DNA from: Hypoxylon rubiginosum
Lineage: Eukaryota; Ascomycota; Sordariomycetes; Xylariales; Hypoxylaceae
Length of the DNA: 64,000 nucleotides
Assembly (NCBI GenBank): GCA_902806565.1
Contig: CADCXA010000027.1
Location: 186,001-250,000 of the forward strand
Direction of reading: 5' to 3'
Within the stretch, counting starts at the first letter, position 1, and every line of letters starts with the position of its first letter. Below the pieces are notes generated by a model. It did no database searches. It had not been told where the DNA came from and was given only the letters and a program-made list of their open reading frames with translations. Made by a program: the position numbers and the translations under genes. Below, piece after piece: positions 1-10,061 of the stretch.

Positions 1-1
1 A

Positions 2-2941
2 GTTCAAGCCACGGTGCAGGAGAACCTCGCCCTTCGAAACCAGTTAAAGGAGGCAGAAAAACGACTGGAGGAAATTGAATCTATCGTAGCAGAACACGAG
101 TCTGTGATGGAGCTCGCGACCCTAGACCGAGAGATGGCCGAGGAGACTGCCGAAGTCTACAAGGTCGAATTGGATGCTCTGAAGCAGAAGGCGGAAGAAC
201 TCGAGCTTGAAGTGGAGATTCTGCGTGAAGAGAATTCGGAATACTCCCAGGGCATGTCCCCCGAAGAAAGAGCAAGCGCAGGGTGGTTACAGATGGAAAG
301 GCATAACGAAAGGCTACGCGAGGCGCTTATTAGACTCCGAGATATCACCCAGCAGCAGGAAGAGGAATCGAGAGCACAGATCAGATCGCTAGAGAAGGAC
401 CTTGAAGATTTCGACGCCATTAAGGAACAGTATGAGATCGCGAAGGAGAAATTGCTCGAATCTGAAACCCGTGCCGAAGACCTCCGACAACAACTCGATG
501 ACAACCTAGGCGCGGAGAACATGATTGAGCAGCTTAGCTACGAAAAGTTGCTGCAATCTGAACACATTAACGAGCTGAAGGCTGTGATTGATGATCTTGA
601 GGCACTCAAGGAGATCAATGACGAGCTCGAGGTCAATCACGTCCAGAATGAGAAGGAGATGCAAGAGGAGCTTGATTTCAAGGACAGCGTCATTACTGAA
701 CAAGCGAGAAGAGCCGCCGAGAAGGATGACACTATTGGCGATATGGAGTACACGCTCTCTCGATTTAGAGAGCTCGTCACAAATCTCCAAACTGATCTCG
801 AAGACATGCGTGCATCTCACGCTGTCAACGAGGCCGAGTCTGAGCAGCTCAATAGTAAATCCAGAGCGATGATGGATCTTAACCAGAAGCTCCAGATCTC
901 GGCCGTCAAGACGCAAGTCAAGACTATTGACTTGGAGCTGCAGCGCATGGATGCCCAGGAAGCGCAACAGCACCTCCAGATTGTCAAGCTGTTCTTGCCC
1001 GAGAGCTACGATACCGACCGAGACTCCGTCCTTGCGCTGCTGCGGTTCAGCCGGTTGGCTTTCAAGGCGAACCTCCTACACGGCTTTGTCAAAGACCGTG
1101 TTAACGGACAACCACATCCCGGTCACGAAGACGATGTGTTCGCTGGTTGCGATGCTCTGGACAAACTTACCTGGGTGTCTTCCATGTGCGATCGTTTCGT
1201 CAATGCCATCAGCCACTGTTCACTAGAAGAATTTGCCAAGTACGAAGGAGCCTTGTACGAGCTCGAACCTGTCGAGAGAGCCCTTAATGCCTGGATCGAC
1301 GGTCTGCGGCGTGACGAATTAAAGGAGAAGCAGTGCGCTAGTGAATTACAACGCACTATCGCTCTCATGACACATCTAGGCGAGGTACACATCTCAGAAG
1401 GACTGGAGAGCTTCGCAGACGAAGTGCAAATGAAGACAGTTCTGATGCAGAGCCACCTGGAGTCAGCCGCTGCAGCCTTCAATGTCATCAAGGATATGGT
1501 TCAACGAGTGGTACCGCCCAATGGCGACGAAGATGAGCTTGCCCAGCATTTCTCTAAGAAGTCGGAGGCTGTCATTAGCCAGACGCGAAGCACCAAGGTC
1601 GTCGTGAGCAAGGCCGTACGGTCTCTCGAGGATCTCAGAGCACGATCGCTAGCTCTAACCCCTGATACTATGGATGCATTTGAGCAATGCGAAGCTGCCA
1701 GTCAAGAGCTTGCCGAGATGTCTCGAAAGATCGGAGTGGATCTTCACAGACTGCTAAGTGAAGAAGGCCGCGCGGAGCCGTTCACGTACCCCGAAGTGCA
1801 GAGTACCGTACACGGCACCGTCATGACTGCTTTCTCATCAGCCGAGTCGGACCTTTTCTCAACCTACCTCTCCAAACTCCGCGTTCTCACAAGCCTGATC
1901 ACCGATCTTACAGCCGTCTGTGCCGATCTGTCCCAGACGCAGGAATTCGAACGCAACCCAGCACCATGGATCCTCCGCGCGCAAGAGCTCAAGGCTCTTA
2001 AGACAATCCCCATTGACGCCGAGGAAGAGCTGCGGCAGCTCAAGGATCACTACAACGAGGCGCGCCGCACCATCGCCCTGCGCGACGAGAACCTCAGCAC
2101 GGCTACGCTCCGCATCGAGACGCTCGAGGCTCGCATGCGCGACGCCAACACCAAGACGTCCCGCATCGCGGACCTCGAGATGCAGATCGTGGACGCCCAG
2201 GAGCGCGTGGCGAGCCTCAAGAAGGACATCGAGCAGCAGGACCGCGAGGCCAAGACCCTCGAGGCCGACCGCGACAAGTGGAAGAAGATCGCGGGCGACA
2301 GCAGGGCGTTCGGCGGCGAGGAGAGCGAGAGCGGGGCCCGGGCCGGCCAGGAGCGCGCGGTGGCCACGGCGCGGGAGATGGACGCGCTCAAGAGCGACAT
2401 CGCCGCCCTGCAGGCCGCCGTCCGGTACCTGCGCGAGGACAACCGCCGCGCGCGCGCCACGGAGCAGGCCAGGCACGACTGGCTCGCGGAGCCGCTGCGG
2501 AAGCCGGCGCCCCTCGCGGAGCAGCGGCGGCAGCTGGTGGTGGCCGAGGGCCGGGACGCGCTCGGCGAGCTGTTGAGGATGGCGACGTCGGCGCGGGTGT
2601 ACGACCTGCGGGCGCTGCCGCAGGACAAGATGACGTGGCGGCCGGCGCGGGCCACGCCGCAGTACCACGCCGCGAGGCAGGCCGAGGACTACGCGGCGTG
2701 GCGCGGCTGGCGGGACGCCATCGTGCAGAAGACGCGGGTGGTGCTCGGCAACGGCAGCGGCGAGCCGGCCGCCCAGAGTAGGGAGCAGCGCAAGGCGGCG
2801 GTGGCGAGGCTCCAGATCCGGCTGCCCGGCGTCGACGGTAAGGTGATTCCCGGCGTCGGCGGTGGTGGTGGTAGGGGGGTGCAGATCGTCGGGTCGAGGG
2901 AGTGGGAGGGGCTGCAGGGGAGACTGGCGGCGGCTATGTAG
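2..2941 (+). CDS. ro-3: Dynactin large subunit p150Glued, 3' part (5' end outside window)
   Basis: Largest dynactin subunit, which links cytoplasmic dynein to cargo and microtubules; in Neurospora this is ro-3, needed for nuclear distribution. The frame is already open at base 2 and the first in-window start-like codon is a GTG, so the N-terminal CAP-Gly domain and true start lie upstream. About 980 residues are visible. Residues 1-290 are an almost continuous Glu/Lys/Leu coiled coil; the dynactin p150 family domain begins near residue 300 (KLFLPESYDTDRDSV) and runs to about 640; a second coiled coil follows from about 660 to 830. The tail contains a glycine run just before TAG at 2939-2941. 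The last 900 bases are far richer in G+C than the first 2 kb. It converges on the SRP19 gene. The call is firm from domain order and sequence. Confidence 0.95.
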   Translation, partial: VQATVQENLALRNQLKEAEKRLEEIESIVAEHESVMELATLDREMAEETAEVYKVELDALKQKAEELELEVEILREENSEYSQGMSPEERASAGWLQMERHNERLREALIRLRDITQQQEEESRAQIRSLEKDLEDFDAIKEQYEIAKEKLLESETRAEDLRQQLDDNLGAENMIEQLSYEKLLQSEHINELKAVIDDLEALKEINDELEVNHVQNEKEMQEELDFKDSVITEQARRAAEKDDTIGDMEYTLSRFRELVTNLQTDLEDMRASHAVNEAESEQLNSKSRAMMDLNQKLQISAVKTQVKTIDLELQRMDAQEAQQHLQIVKLFLPESYDTDRDSVLALLRFSRLAFKANLLHGFVKDRVNGQPHPGHEDDVFAGCDALDKLTWVSSMCDRFVNAISHCSLEEFAKYEGALYELEPVERALNAWIDGLRRDELKEKQCASELQRTIALMTHLGEVHISEGLESFADEVQMKTVLMQSHLESAAAAFNVIKDMVQRVVPPNGDEDELAQHFSKKSEAVISQTRSTKVVVSKAVRSLEDLRARSLALTPDTMDAFEQCEAASQELAEMSRKIGVDLHRLLSEEGRAEPFTYPEVQSTVHGTVMTAFSSAESDLFSTYLSKLRVLTSLITDLTAVCADLSQTQEFERNPAPWILRAQELKALKTIPIDAEEELRQLKDHYNEARRTIALRDENLSTATLRIETLEARMRDANTKTSRIADLEMQIVDAQERVASLKKDIEQQDREAKTLEADRDKWKKIAGDSRAFGGEESESGARAGQERAVATAREMDALKSDIAALQAAVRYLREDNRRARATEQARHDWLAEPLRKPAPLAEQRRQLVVAEGRDALGELLRMATSARVYDLRALPQDKMTWRPARATPQYHAARQAEDYAAWRGWRDAIVQKTRVVLGNGSGEPAAQSREQRKAAVARLQIRLPGVDGKVIPGVGGGGGRGVQIVGSREWEGLQGRLAAAM

Positions 2942-3401
2942 GGACTAGGCGGCCGATTTTGAAGAGAGAAAAAACGGTTCGCTGCGGTGGTGGTGTAAAT
3001 TACTTGAGGAGGAGGAGAGAAAAGGGGGAGGGACTGAGAATCAAAGATACCCTTTGTTAACAAACCTTGTATGATTACATTGCAGCGCGTTTATAATCAC
3101 ATCGCAAGTGGATAGCGTAGTTGTAGTTGTATGAGGTTAAATTGAAGTTATTAGTGTAATGATGTATACTGTTGTTATTGGGTTAAGAAGTGTTGGTCTA
3201 CAGCTATACCTACACGCAATATAGGCGATTGCCATCAACACATGCACATTTTTTGAATAAATCACCTTAGATTTTGAAGCCCCTTTTTACCAGGCTGTCA
3301 TATTGTCCAGCTATCCCCGTATTGCCTTGTCTTTAGACCACACCAGAGCTCTTGGAGACAGATTCGCTAGTTTTGGTTTCATTCTAACCCCCTTCCTCTC
3401 C
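2942..3401. other. Convergent 3' intergenic region
   Basis: 460 bases between the stop codons of two converging genes. AT-rich after 3060, and presumably made up of the two 3' UTRs. No coding potential or RNA gene seen. Confidence 0.6.
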
Positions 3402-4289
3402 TCAGCCCCTACCTTTACCCTTTTTATTCTTCTTCCCTCCTCCACCACCGCCGCCACCTTCACTCGGCCCGGCCCCAGCACCTCCCGGACCACCACCGCC
3501 AGCGCCCAGCCCGCCGAGCATACTCATCATGTCAGCAGGAGACCCGCCGGGGCCGCCACCGCCACCTCCTCCCCCTTGCATCTCCTTCATCATATCCTTG
3601 AACGCGTTCTCGCTGACCCCTCCCCCCGTTATCGCCGCGCTGTACGCCGGCAGCAGCTCGCCCATCTTCCACCCCCGCGGCACCGCCGGCCGCGGCCAAG
3701 GCTCCCCGTCGTCCGGCGCGTGTAAGCCCGGGACCCTTACCTTTCTCAGGGCGTCGCTGGCGTCCGTCGTCGGGTGCGCCTGCAGGTGCTTGGCCACCAA
3801 TATATATAAATGGTGTTTATTTTTCACGTTGGAAGAGGTGGAAGGGGATAGCTTGACGCGCACCCGTCCCGGGTTCGCCCAGTCCTTGGGGTGCACGCGG
3901 TGGGCCTCGAAGACGGGGGATAGTCGCAGGGAGGCGCAGGCGGCGGCGATCTCGCGGGCTAAGGGGTTCGCCACGGCGAGGGGCTTGGAGACGCGGCGGC
4001 CCTCGGCGCGGGACCGTGACAGGTCGAAGTAGACCGGGTACAGCATCTGGTAGTCCTTGATGTCGCCGGCCTGGATCTGCTGGGACTGCGGGGCGGTTGA
4101 GGGGTGCTGGAGCCGCGAGGAGGAGGACGGTGGTTGTTGTGACGTTCGGGATGTTGCTGCTGGTGTTGGTTTTGAGGAAGATGGGTTGATGGGGCGTAGG
4201 ATGTCAGCTTCGTCAAAGTCGTCGATGTCGCCCTCGCTCGGGTCCGACAGGTCGCTGTCCGATACTTCTTCTATCCTCGCGTGCGACAT
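3402..4289 (-). CDS. SEC65: Signal recognition particle subunit SRP19 (Sec65)
   Basis: Single-exon gene of 295 aa. SRP19 binds SRP RNA and lets Srp54 join, so that the particle can target nascent secretory proteins to the ER. The N-terminus is acidic and Ser/Pro-rich (residues 1-75). The SRP19 domain runs from about 80 to 200 (LYPVYFDLSRSRAEGRRVSK; later KNKHHLYILVAKHL). A conserved fungal segment AVPRGWKMGELLP follows, then TGGGVSENAFKDMM, a long Gly/Pro/Met low-complexity stretch (about 240-285) and a basic tail rich in Lys/Gly. The length and the Gly-rich, Lys-rich C-terminus match other filamentous fungi. The ATG at 4289 is the first in frame, followed by an acidic Ser-Asp stretch typical of fungal Sec65. 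The 3' half is very G+C-rich. Confidence 0.95.
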   Translation of the reverse strand: MSHARIEEVSDSDLSDPSEGDIDDFDEADILRPINPSSSKPTPAATSRTSQQPPSSSSRLQHPSTAPQSQQIQAGDIKDYQMLYPVYFDLSRSRAEGRRVSKPLAVANPLAREIAAACASLRLSPVFEAHRVHPKDWANPGRVRVKLSPSTSSNVKNKHHLYILVAKHLQAHPTTDASDALRKVRVPGLHAPDDGEPWPRPAVPRGWKMGELLPAYSAAITGGGVSENAFKDMMKEMQGGGGGGGGPGGSPADMMSMLGGLGAGGGGPGGAGAGPSEGGGGGGGGKKNKKGKGRG

Positions 4290-5361
4290 GTTTGCTTTGT
4301 GGTTATTCGGTGAGTTGAAGAAAGATGTGTTTTTGGTGGTGACGATAAACGATTTGGCTTCAAGCCCTTAAACCCTGGAAATTTAGGTGTGGGGTAGCTC
4401 CAGGTGTTTTCTGTTGGATTTCAATTGACGTCTTGATGGTGGGGGGTTCAGCCGCTAGTTTCTTTCTCACACGGACATCGGCCCTCACGGGGGTTTTAGT
4501 GGAGAATTATTCATCCTCCCGGAACTCATCATGGAATCTTGGAACCTTACGTCTCATCCGTCACATCAATTTTCTCTTCTCCTTGTCTCCTTGAGATTAC
4601 CTAAACTGTAACCATTCCCTTGGACTCTTAATCAGCTGAGGTTGACCAAACTGCTGTTCATGAACTGCCGGTATCCACTTTCCCGGTTATCTCACTGCTT
4701 CTATGCAGCCCAAGTCTGGCCGTGTCTCTCGGGGAATGAGAACTGTAGCCAAGACTGTCTACGTCCCTTCATGTACTTATAACGCCGGGATGACGTTCTT
4801 TTGCTTCTCTATTGGTTTGATGGAAGAAAAGGCATCTTGCGAGGAGCTCACAATGAATGGTGCTCACTGACTCAAGTATCCTCGCGGGAATAGGTATCTT
4901 GCTCTCTCTTCACGTATATAAGAACATCACGGCTACTTGTACAGCGTTGAAACATCTCGAGAGCAAACCAATAGCCGGAATAACATCATTTACCTAGGTA
5001 CTCACCAATTAATAAGCAGTCTTGGATGTCTTCCAAGTGCCGACATCATAGCTCTTTGATCGGCGAAGTTGACTGGGCAATTCACAGCACTGGACTTTTA
5101 CCATACACAATATGCGGAACGTGCCTATCGCCATAATTGGCATCCCCCCTTTTACGTAGCATAGGCGGTGCCTCGCCAATAGCACCCCGCAACCACGGCC
5201 AGATCTGGATCTACGGGAATGAGTCTACGGTAAGGTGGTAGCTATGATAGCTATGATAAGGTACAAGGTATTAATGAGCTCGTCGTCCTATGATGGCCAG
5301 AGCGAGAGCTCCTGGAAATTTAGAGTCGAGCCTTGCTAGTAGTATCGAATAACAAGGCAAA
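4290..5361. promoter_or_regulatory. Divergent promoter region between SRP19 and the P450 gene
   Basis: 1.07 kb without coding potential. It holds the upstream regions of both genes. A TATA-like TATATAA lies near 4916 and a perfect TACCTAGGTA palindrome at 4991-5000. Roles are inferred from position only. Confidence 0.4.
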
Positions 5362-7063
5362 ATGTCGACTGAATTCACCCAATTCATAGGACCTCTACGG
5401 AATAGCTCTCTAACGGAGCTATTGACATTCGCCTTTTCATTGGTAAGAACGATCTAAGCGTATGATACAGGTTCATACCAGCTAAACTAGGTGCAAGTTG
5501 CTTGCTCTTGGAATCACCAAGGCCATCTACAATGTCTTCCTCCACCCTTTGGCTCCCCTGCCAGGTCCCAAACTCTACGCCATGTCGCCCATCCCTATAA
5601 GTCTGTCTCGAGCACAGGGGTGGGTGCCTTACAAGTTCGCCGAACTACACGAGAAATACGGCCCCATCGTACGTGTCGGCCCTGACGAGGTCTCCTGCGC
5701 TGGCCCCTCCGACTTCAAAGAGGTTTACGGTCCTCGCTATGGCAAAGGAGGGCCCTTGACAAGAGATCCCCGGAACGCTATGAGCAAAGATACCTTCGGC
5801 GTCCCGAGTATGTTTCAAGCCGATGTGCAAGAGCACGCCAAAGTACGCCGCCAGCTCAACCCAGCCTTCTCCGAGAAGGCCTCGCGGGAGCAAGAGCCTC
5901 TAGTCATGCGATACATCGACTCCATGATAGAGAAACTGGGCGATGCCTCGGCGAGGGGAGAGTCAGTGGATGTAGAAAAGTATACTATGTGGGCTACTTT
6001 TGACATTCAGGGCGACCTAGTGTTCGGAGAAGACGTATTCAAGTGCATCGAGAAAGAGCAATGGCACCCCTGGATCCGTATCAGCATGACGTACTTTACT
6101 AGCGGTGTCTACATGCACGCCCTCAACGACATCTCACCCTGGGCTCTGTGGATCTGGCAGAAGTTCTTCACCCCCAAGATCATTGCTGACGCGCAGAGCT
6201 ATCACCTGAGAACTACGCTAGAACTAGTAGACAAGAGGATGGCTGCCGGGAAGACCGACCACCCGGACTACATGTCGTTCATCGCCAGCGAGAGCAAGGC
6301 CGGAGAGATGCTTACGAAAGAGCAGATGTACGCCAACGCCCAGATGCTCGTAACGGCCGGTTCGGAAACGGTAGCGACGGCTTCTGCTACCACGCTCTTC
6401 CTCCTGCTCAAGAACCCGGACGCCATGGAGAGAGCCAAGCAAGAGATCCGATCGGCGTTCGCTTCCGCGCAGGACATCACGGCCACCGCCGTAACCCAGC
6501 TGCCGTACCTTCTGGCCGCAATCGACGAGTCGATGCGTATCTGGCCCCCGGTTGCCACGTCGTTCAATCCTCGGGCGGTGACGTCGGGGGGCTGCACCGT
6601 GGATGGGTATTTCATCCCCGAGGGCGCTTGCATCGGCATTCACAACCACGTTGTCGGTCGCTCCGAGGAGTACTTTAGGAATGCTAAGAAATTCGTCCCC
6701 GAACGATGGCTAGGCGACGAGAGATACGTCAGTGATGCGCGGGAACTCTTCCAGGTAAGTCTGGTCCTAAAAAGCAGTAGTCACATGTTTTCCGGCTTCG
6801 TCCCACTGCTACCGTGCGCTTTCAACGTTACTGCTCTAGATACTGACCTCGAGCGACTATAGCCGTTCAGCTCGGGGCCGTTGAACTGCATCGGCCTTAC
6901 GATGGGCCGCATGGAGACCCGGGTCATCCTCGCGAAGCTCATCTACAACTTTGACGTCGAGCTGATGCCCGAGTCTGACAACTGGCTCACGAACCAGAAG
7001 AACTACATCGCGTGGCATAAACCCCCATTGATAGTCAAGCTGTCGCCGGTACGTGGTGCCTAG
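5362..7063 (+). CDS. Cytochrome P450 monooxygenase, microsomal, benzoate/isotrichodermin hydroxylase-like
   Basis: Exons 5362-5442, 5498-6754 and 6863-7063 give 512 aa. Intron 1 (55 bp) needs a CAAG acceptor: this is the only join that keeps frame and completes the N-terminal membrane helix (about 17-37), which is followed by AIYNVFLHPL and a PGPK hinge. I-helix AGSETVAT lies near residue 313, ExxR as ESMR near 371, PERW near 410, and the haem loop FSSGPLNCIG in exon 3 with the Cys ligand near 455. All core P450 motifs are present, so it looks functional and ER-bound. The sequence style resembles fungal CYP families that include isotrichodermin C-15 hydroxylase and pisatin/benzoate hydroxylases; the substrate cannot be read from the sequence. 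No biosynthetic core gene (PKS, NRPS, terpene synthase) is nearby, so it appears to be a lone P450. Confidence 0.94.
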
Positions 7064-8930
7064 ATTTATTCACGTAAGGCGGACTAGAGGTTGGGCTCCT
7101 GGCTGGAGTGACTACATGTAATGATTTTCAGCGGAATGCGTATACAAAAAGCCCAGTCATTCTGGTTGTCCCTGGTTGTACTTGTTATACCGATGCTAGC
7201 AATGCCAGATGCATGTATGATCAGATCGTGTAGGGCTTATGCCTAGGACCTAGCTTCAAGAGTACATACATACCTCCTAGCCAGTCACATATCGCATCCC
7301 GGGAATTCCCCAATGCTAGGTACATACATACCGGCAGAGGGCAAAGCAGCCCGCACCCCCCACCCCCTTTCCTTTCTCACGGTATCGGCCCTGTTTCCGG
7401 GCACGGGCGAATCACGGCCAGGCGTGAGGTCATTTGATGTGATGTGTACGACCTCGCTCTGCAGGGTGTGTCGGCTCCAGCCCTAGGTCCGGCGTCAAAC
7501 CTGCATGGCATGACGGGCAGGTGCATTTTCTTCTTCTTCTCTTTTTATTGATTTTAGCCTGAGTGCCCAGTGTATGTGCCGTACACGTATACGTGCGCAA
7601 TCTTTTACCTACTGCGTAACTGACTTGTCGACACCGAGCCCTGACCGGTCGCGGATTTGCATCAGTGCAACGGGAGCTCAGACTGCCTTCCGAGCTGCCC
7701 GCTCCGTTGGTGGTGAGTTGTAGGTAGGTAGATATTGAATACGCAGAGAGAGGTCTATCCGGACACACCTCAACCAACAGAGCTGCAGATCATCCGAATA
7801 GGTAACGAGCTCGTCCTCCAGCCTAGACACCGGTCGTCTTCTCGGTAACGACCTAGGTAGGCATAGAACTTGACATTTGCCTACAGCAGCTGCACGTTAC
7901 TAGAGGGGGGAATGCCTAGCGAGGAAAACTATCCGTCTCGGTCGAGTCTGTAGGGCAGAGGAGATATGAGATAAGGCTCATGTGATATGTGATAGGCATC
8001 TGCCATTGCCACGACGCAAGTCCTATCGATAAAGAGTTATATAGCATAACATATTTCTCGAGCGTGTAGATGGCTTAATATGCCTTTAGGGGTACCGGTC
8101 GGATACGGTCTCTGCCTTGCTACGCGTGTTTTCCTTCCCTCCAAAGGCAGTACTCAGGCGTTCGATATAAATTAGAGGGGAAAAGGGCCGAGTTTAAGTC
8201 AGAATCTATTGCATAATAGAAAAAGACCCCGAGCTGTTCAATCACTATAGATGGGCTAAAACTCCAATTTGAAGAGTATGTGGTCTTTCCCCTTTCTTCT
8301 TTGCTTGCGGCCCCATTGCAATACCAAGAATAGAATTGTAAAAGCAACTATTCATGTGATACAGCAGAATGCAGATAGATGAGACCATGTAGTTCCCGTT
8401 TCCCTATTCAAGTATACCTATTAGATCTGGAGGTCTCATAGATGTGAAACCACATTGTGGAATTTATCAATCCATCACAGCCTCGTCTAATAATAGTAAG
8501 CTCTTGCGGGCTTCCTTCTTAAATCAAGATATATATCTGTGAAACATGTCCATAAATAGTGTATATTTCACATATATTGATGTGCTTCCAGACGAAGTTG
8601 TTCGTGCGCAACGATCCACGTTATTAGGATTATATATGTACAATGAAGACAGGGCCTTCGAGGCGCTGTAAACATTTCCCTTAGTTTCGCCCCCTATCCT
8701 GATTGGCCCCCTTCGGCTTGGGGGGAAGCGTTCCCTTTCAATCAAATACCTGTATGCTTCCCATGACCAATCCTATGCAACCGTGTGATACGGACCATCC
8801 CGGTTACCACCTTCCCATGAAATAAAGCATCTCGTACATACTAACACCATAAAGCGATTGTGTTCAGACTCATTCCGACCTATCGCCTGTCTTCTGGCTC
8901 ACTATTCGCCGGAACTCGAGCCCTGCTCTC
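7064..8930. other. Gene-free region between convergent P450 and PIS1 genes
   Basis: 1.87 kb with only short, unconvincing open frames. Contains scattered CCTAGGTA-type motifs (for example 7851-7860) and a pyrimidine-rich stretch near 7530-7550. No gene seen. Confidence 0.5.
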
Positions 8931-10061
8931 CTAAGAGCTCTTGTTACCCTTCTTCTTTGGTAATCCAGCCGCTCTTCTCGACCTCACATCACCCTCAGCT
9001 AGCCATCTGCTCGCCTTGACAAGCTGGAGAATATTGAGAAATTGCTTTAGTCCCATGATGGGGGCGCTAATGCCGGCGAGGATCCAAGGGAAAGTCGAAT
9101 CCATCTTGTTGGCGCGCGCCATCTCTAGGGCACCTGCGCTATAGGGGTTGGTGAACAGCTGGCGGAGCACCGAGCTGTTAACTTGCGCGCCCGTCTGGAT
9201 AGCGGTGGCCTTGGACTCGCCGAGGGGCTCGAGCAGCTGCGGTGATAAGAGCGGCGACGAGAAGGAAAGTAGGTACAAGGCGATGAAGAAGAGTTCGTTG
9301 AGGGCGCAACACATGAAGAGCACGGTCTAGGGTCTGGTGAGCATTATGCAAGGCAGTGCGTTTCCGGATACATAAGACAAACCTTGTTGGTATAGTAGAG
9401 GTTCAACAACCAGCTCCTGGACTTGTCCACACTCTTGTGACTGGTGTCCGAACCACCCATGGCAAGCGTCGCATACATGTGAATGTAGTGGCTCGCAAAG
9501 TCAATCGAGATCAGGCCCTGGAATATGATGGCCCATCGCGGGAAGGCAGAAGAGAGGAATACGAGCAAGCACGAGGTGGTACATCGATCGGTCACCATAT
9601 CTAAGACAGCGCCGAACTTGGTCGACTGCTGAAAATAACGAGCCGCGTAGCCGTCGAGGGCATCGAGGAGACACGAGACACTATAGAGAATGGAGCACGT
9701 TCGAGGGTGTAGGGGCATGTAGTATAAGGATGCGATGGCTAGGACGATGCGAAAATAGCCTAGTGATACGACTCGGTATTAGCTCACCTGAGACTATGAA
9801 ATAGAGCCTTGCGCGCGTAGTTGCGCACTTGATGACAACGGTCGCGCGCAGACTAGGGAATACGATCTACGTACCTATAATGTTGGGCCAGAATACGAAT
9901 ATGTTTTCTCGAGGACCAACGGCATCGACATCTGAAGGTATAGCTGTTTGGGTATTCCCATTGCCGTTCATAGCGACAGCTTCATTGTTGGATACGATAG
10001 GAATGTCTTCCTCTGCTGCGGCTGCCAAAGCGGCCTGCCGCCTGGTTACTCTTTCAGACAT
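8931..10061 (-). CDS. PIS1: Phosphatidylinositol synthase (CDP-diacylglycerol--inositol 3-phosphatidyltransferase)
   Basis: Makes phosphatidylinositol from CDP-diacylglycerol and myo-inositol in the ER membrane; an essential, single-copy fungal enzyme. Exons (minus strand) 10061-9875, 9759-9383 and 9326-8931 give 319 aa; introns are 115 and 56 bp with CTAG acceptors. The CDP-alcohol phosphotransferase signature DG-x2-AR-x8-G-x3-D-x3-D is intact (from LLDALDGYAARYF to LDMVTDR) in exon 2. Exon 1 supplies a soluble N-terminus and the start of the first helix (FVFWPNIIG, then YFRIVLAIASLYY). Several hydrophobic membrane segments follow, and the tail is basic (GLPKKKGNK). The ATG at 10061 starts MSERVTRRQAA, as in related fungi. 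The long gap upstream suggests a large or shared promoter. Confidence 0.96.

Noticed and set aside
1859..2668. Long antisense open frame within the dynactin gene
   Set aside because: It arises from high G+C on the opposite strand of a conserved coding region; Arg/Leu/Pro-rich with no domain.
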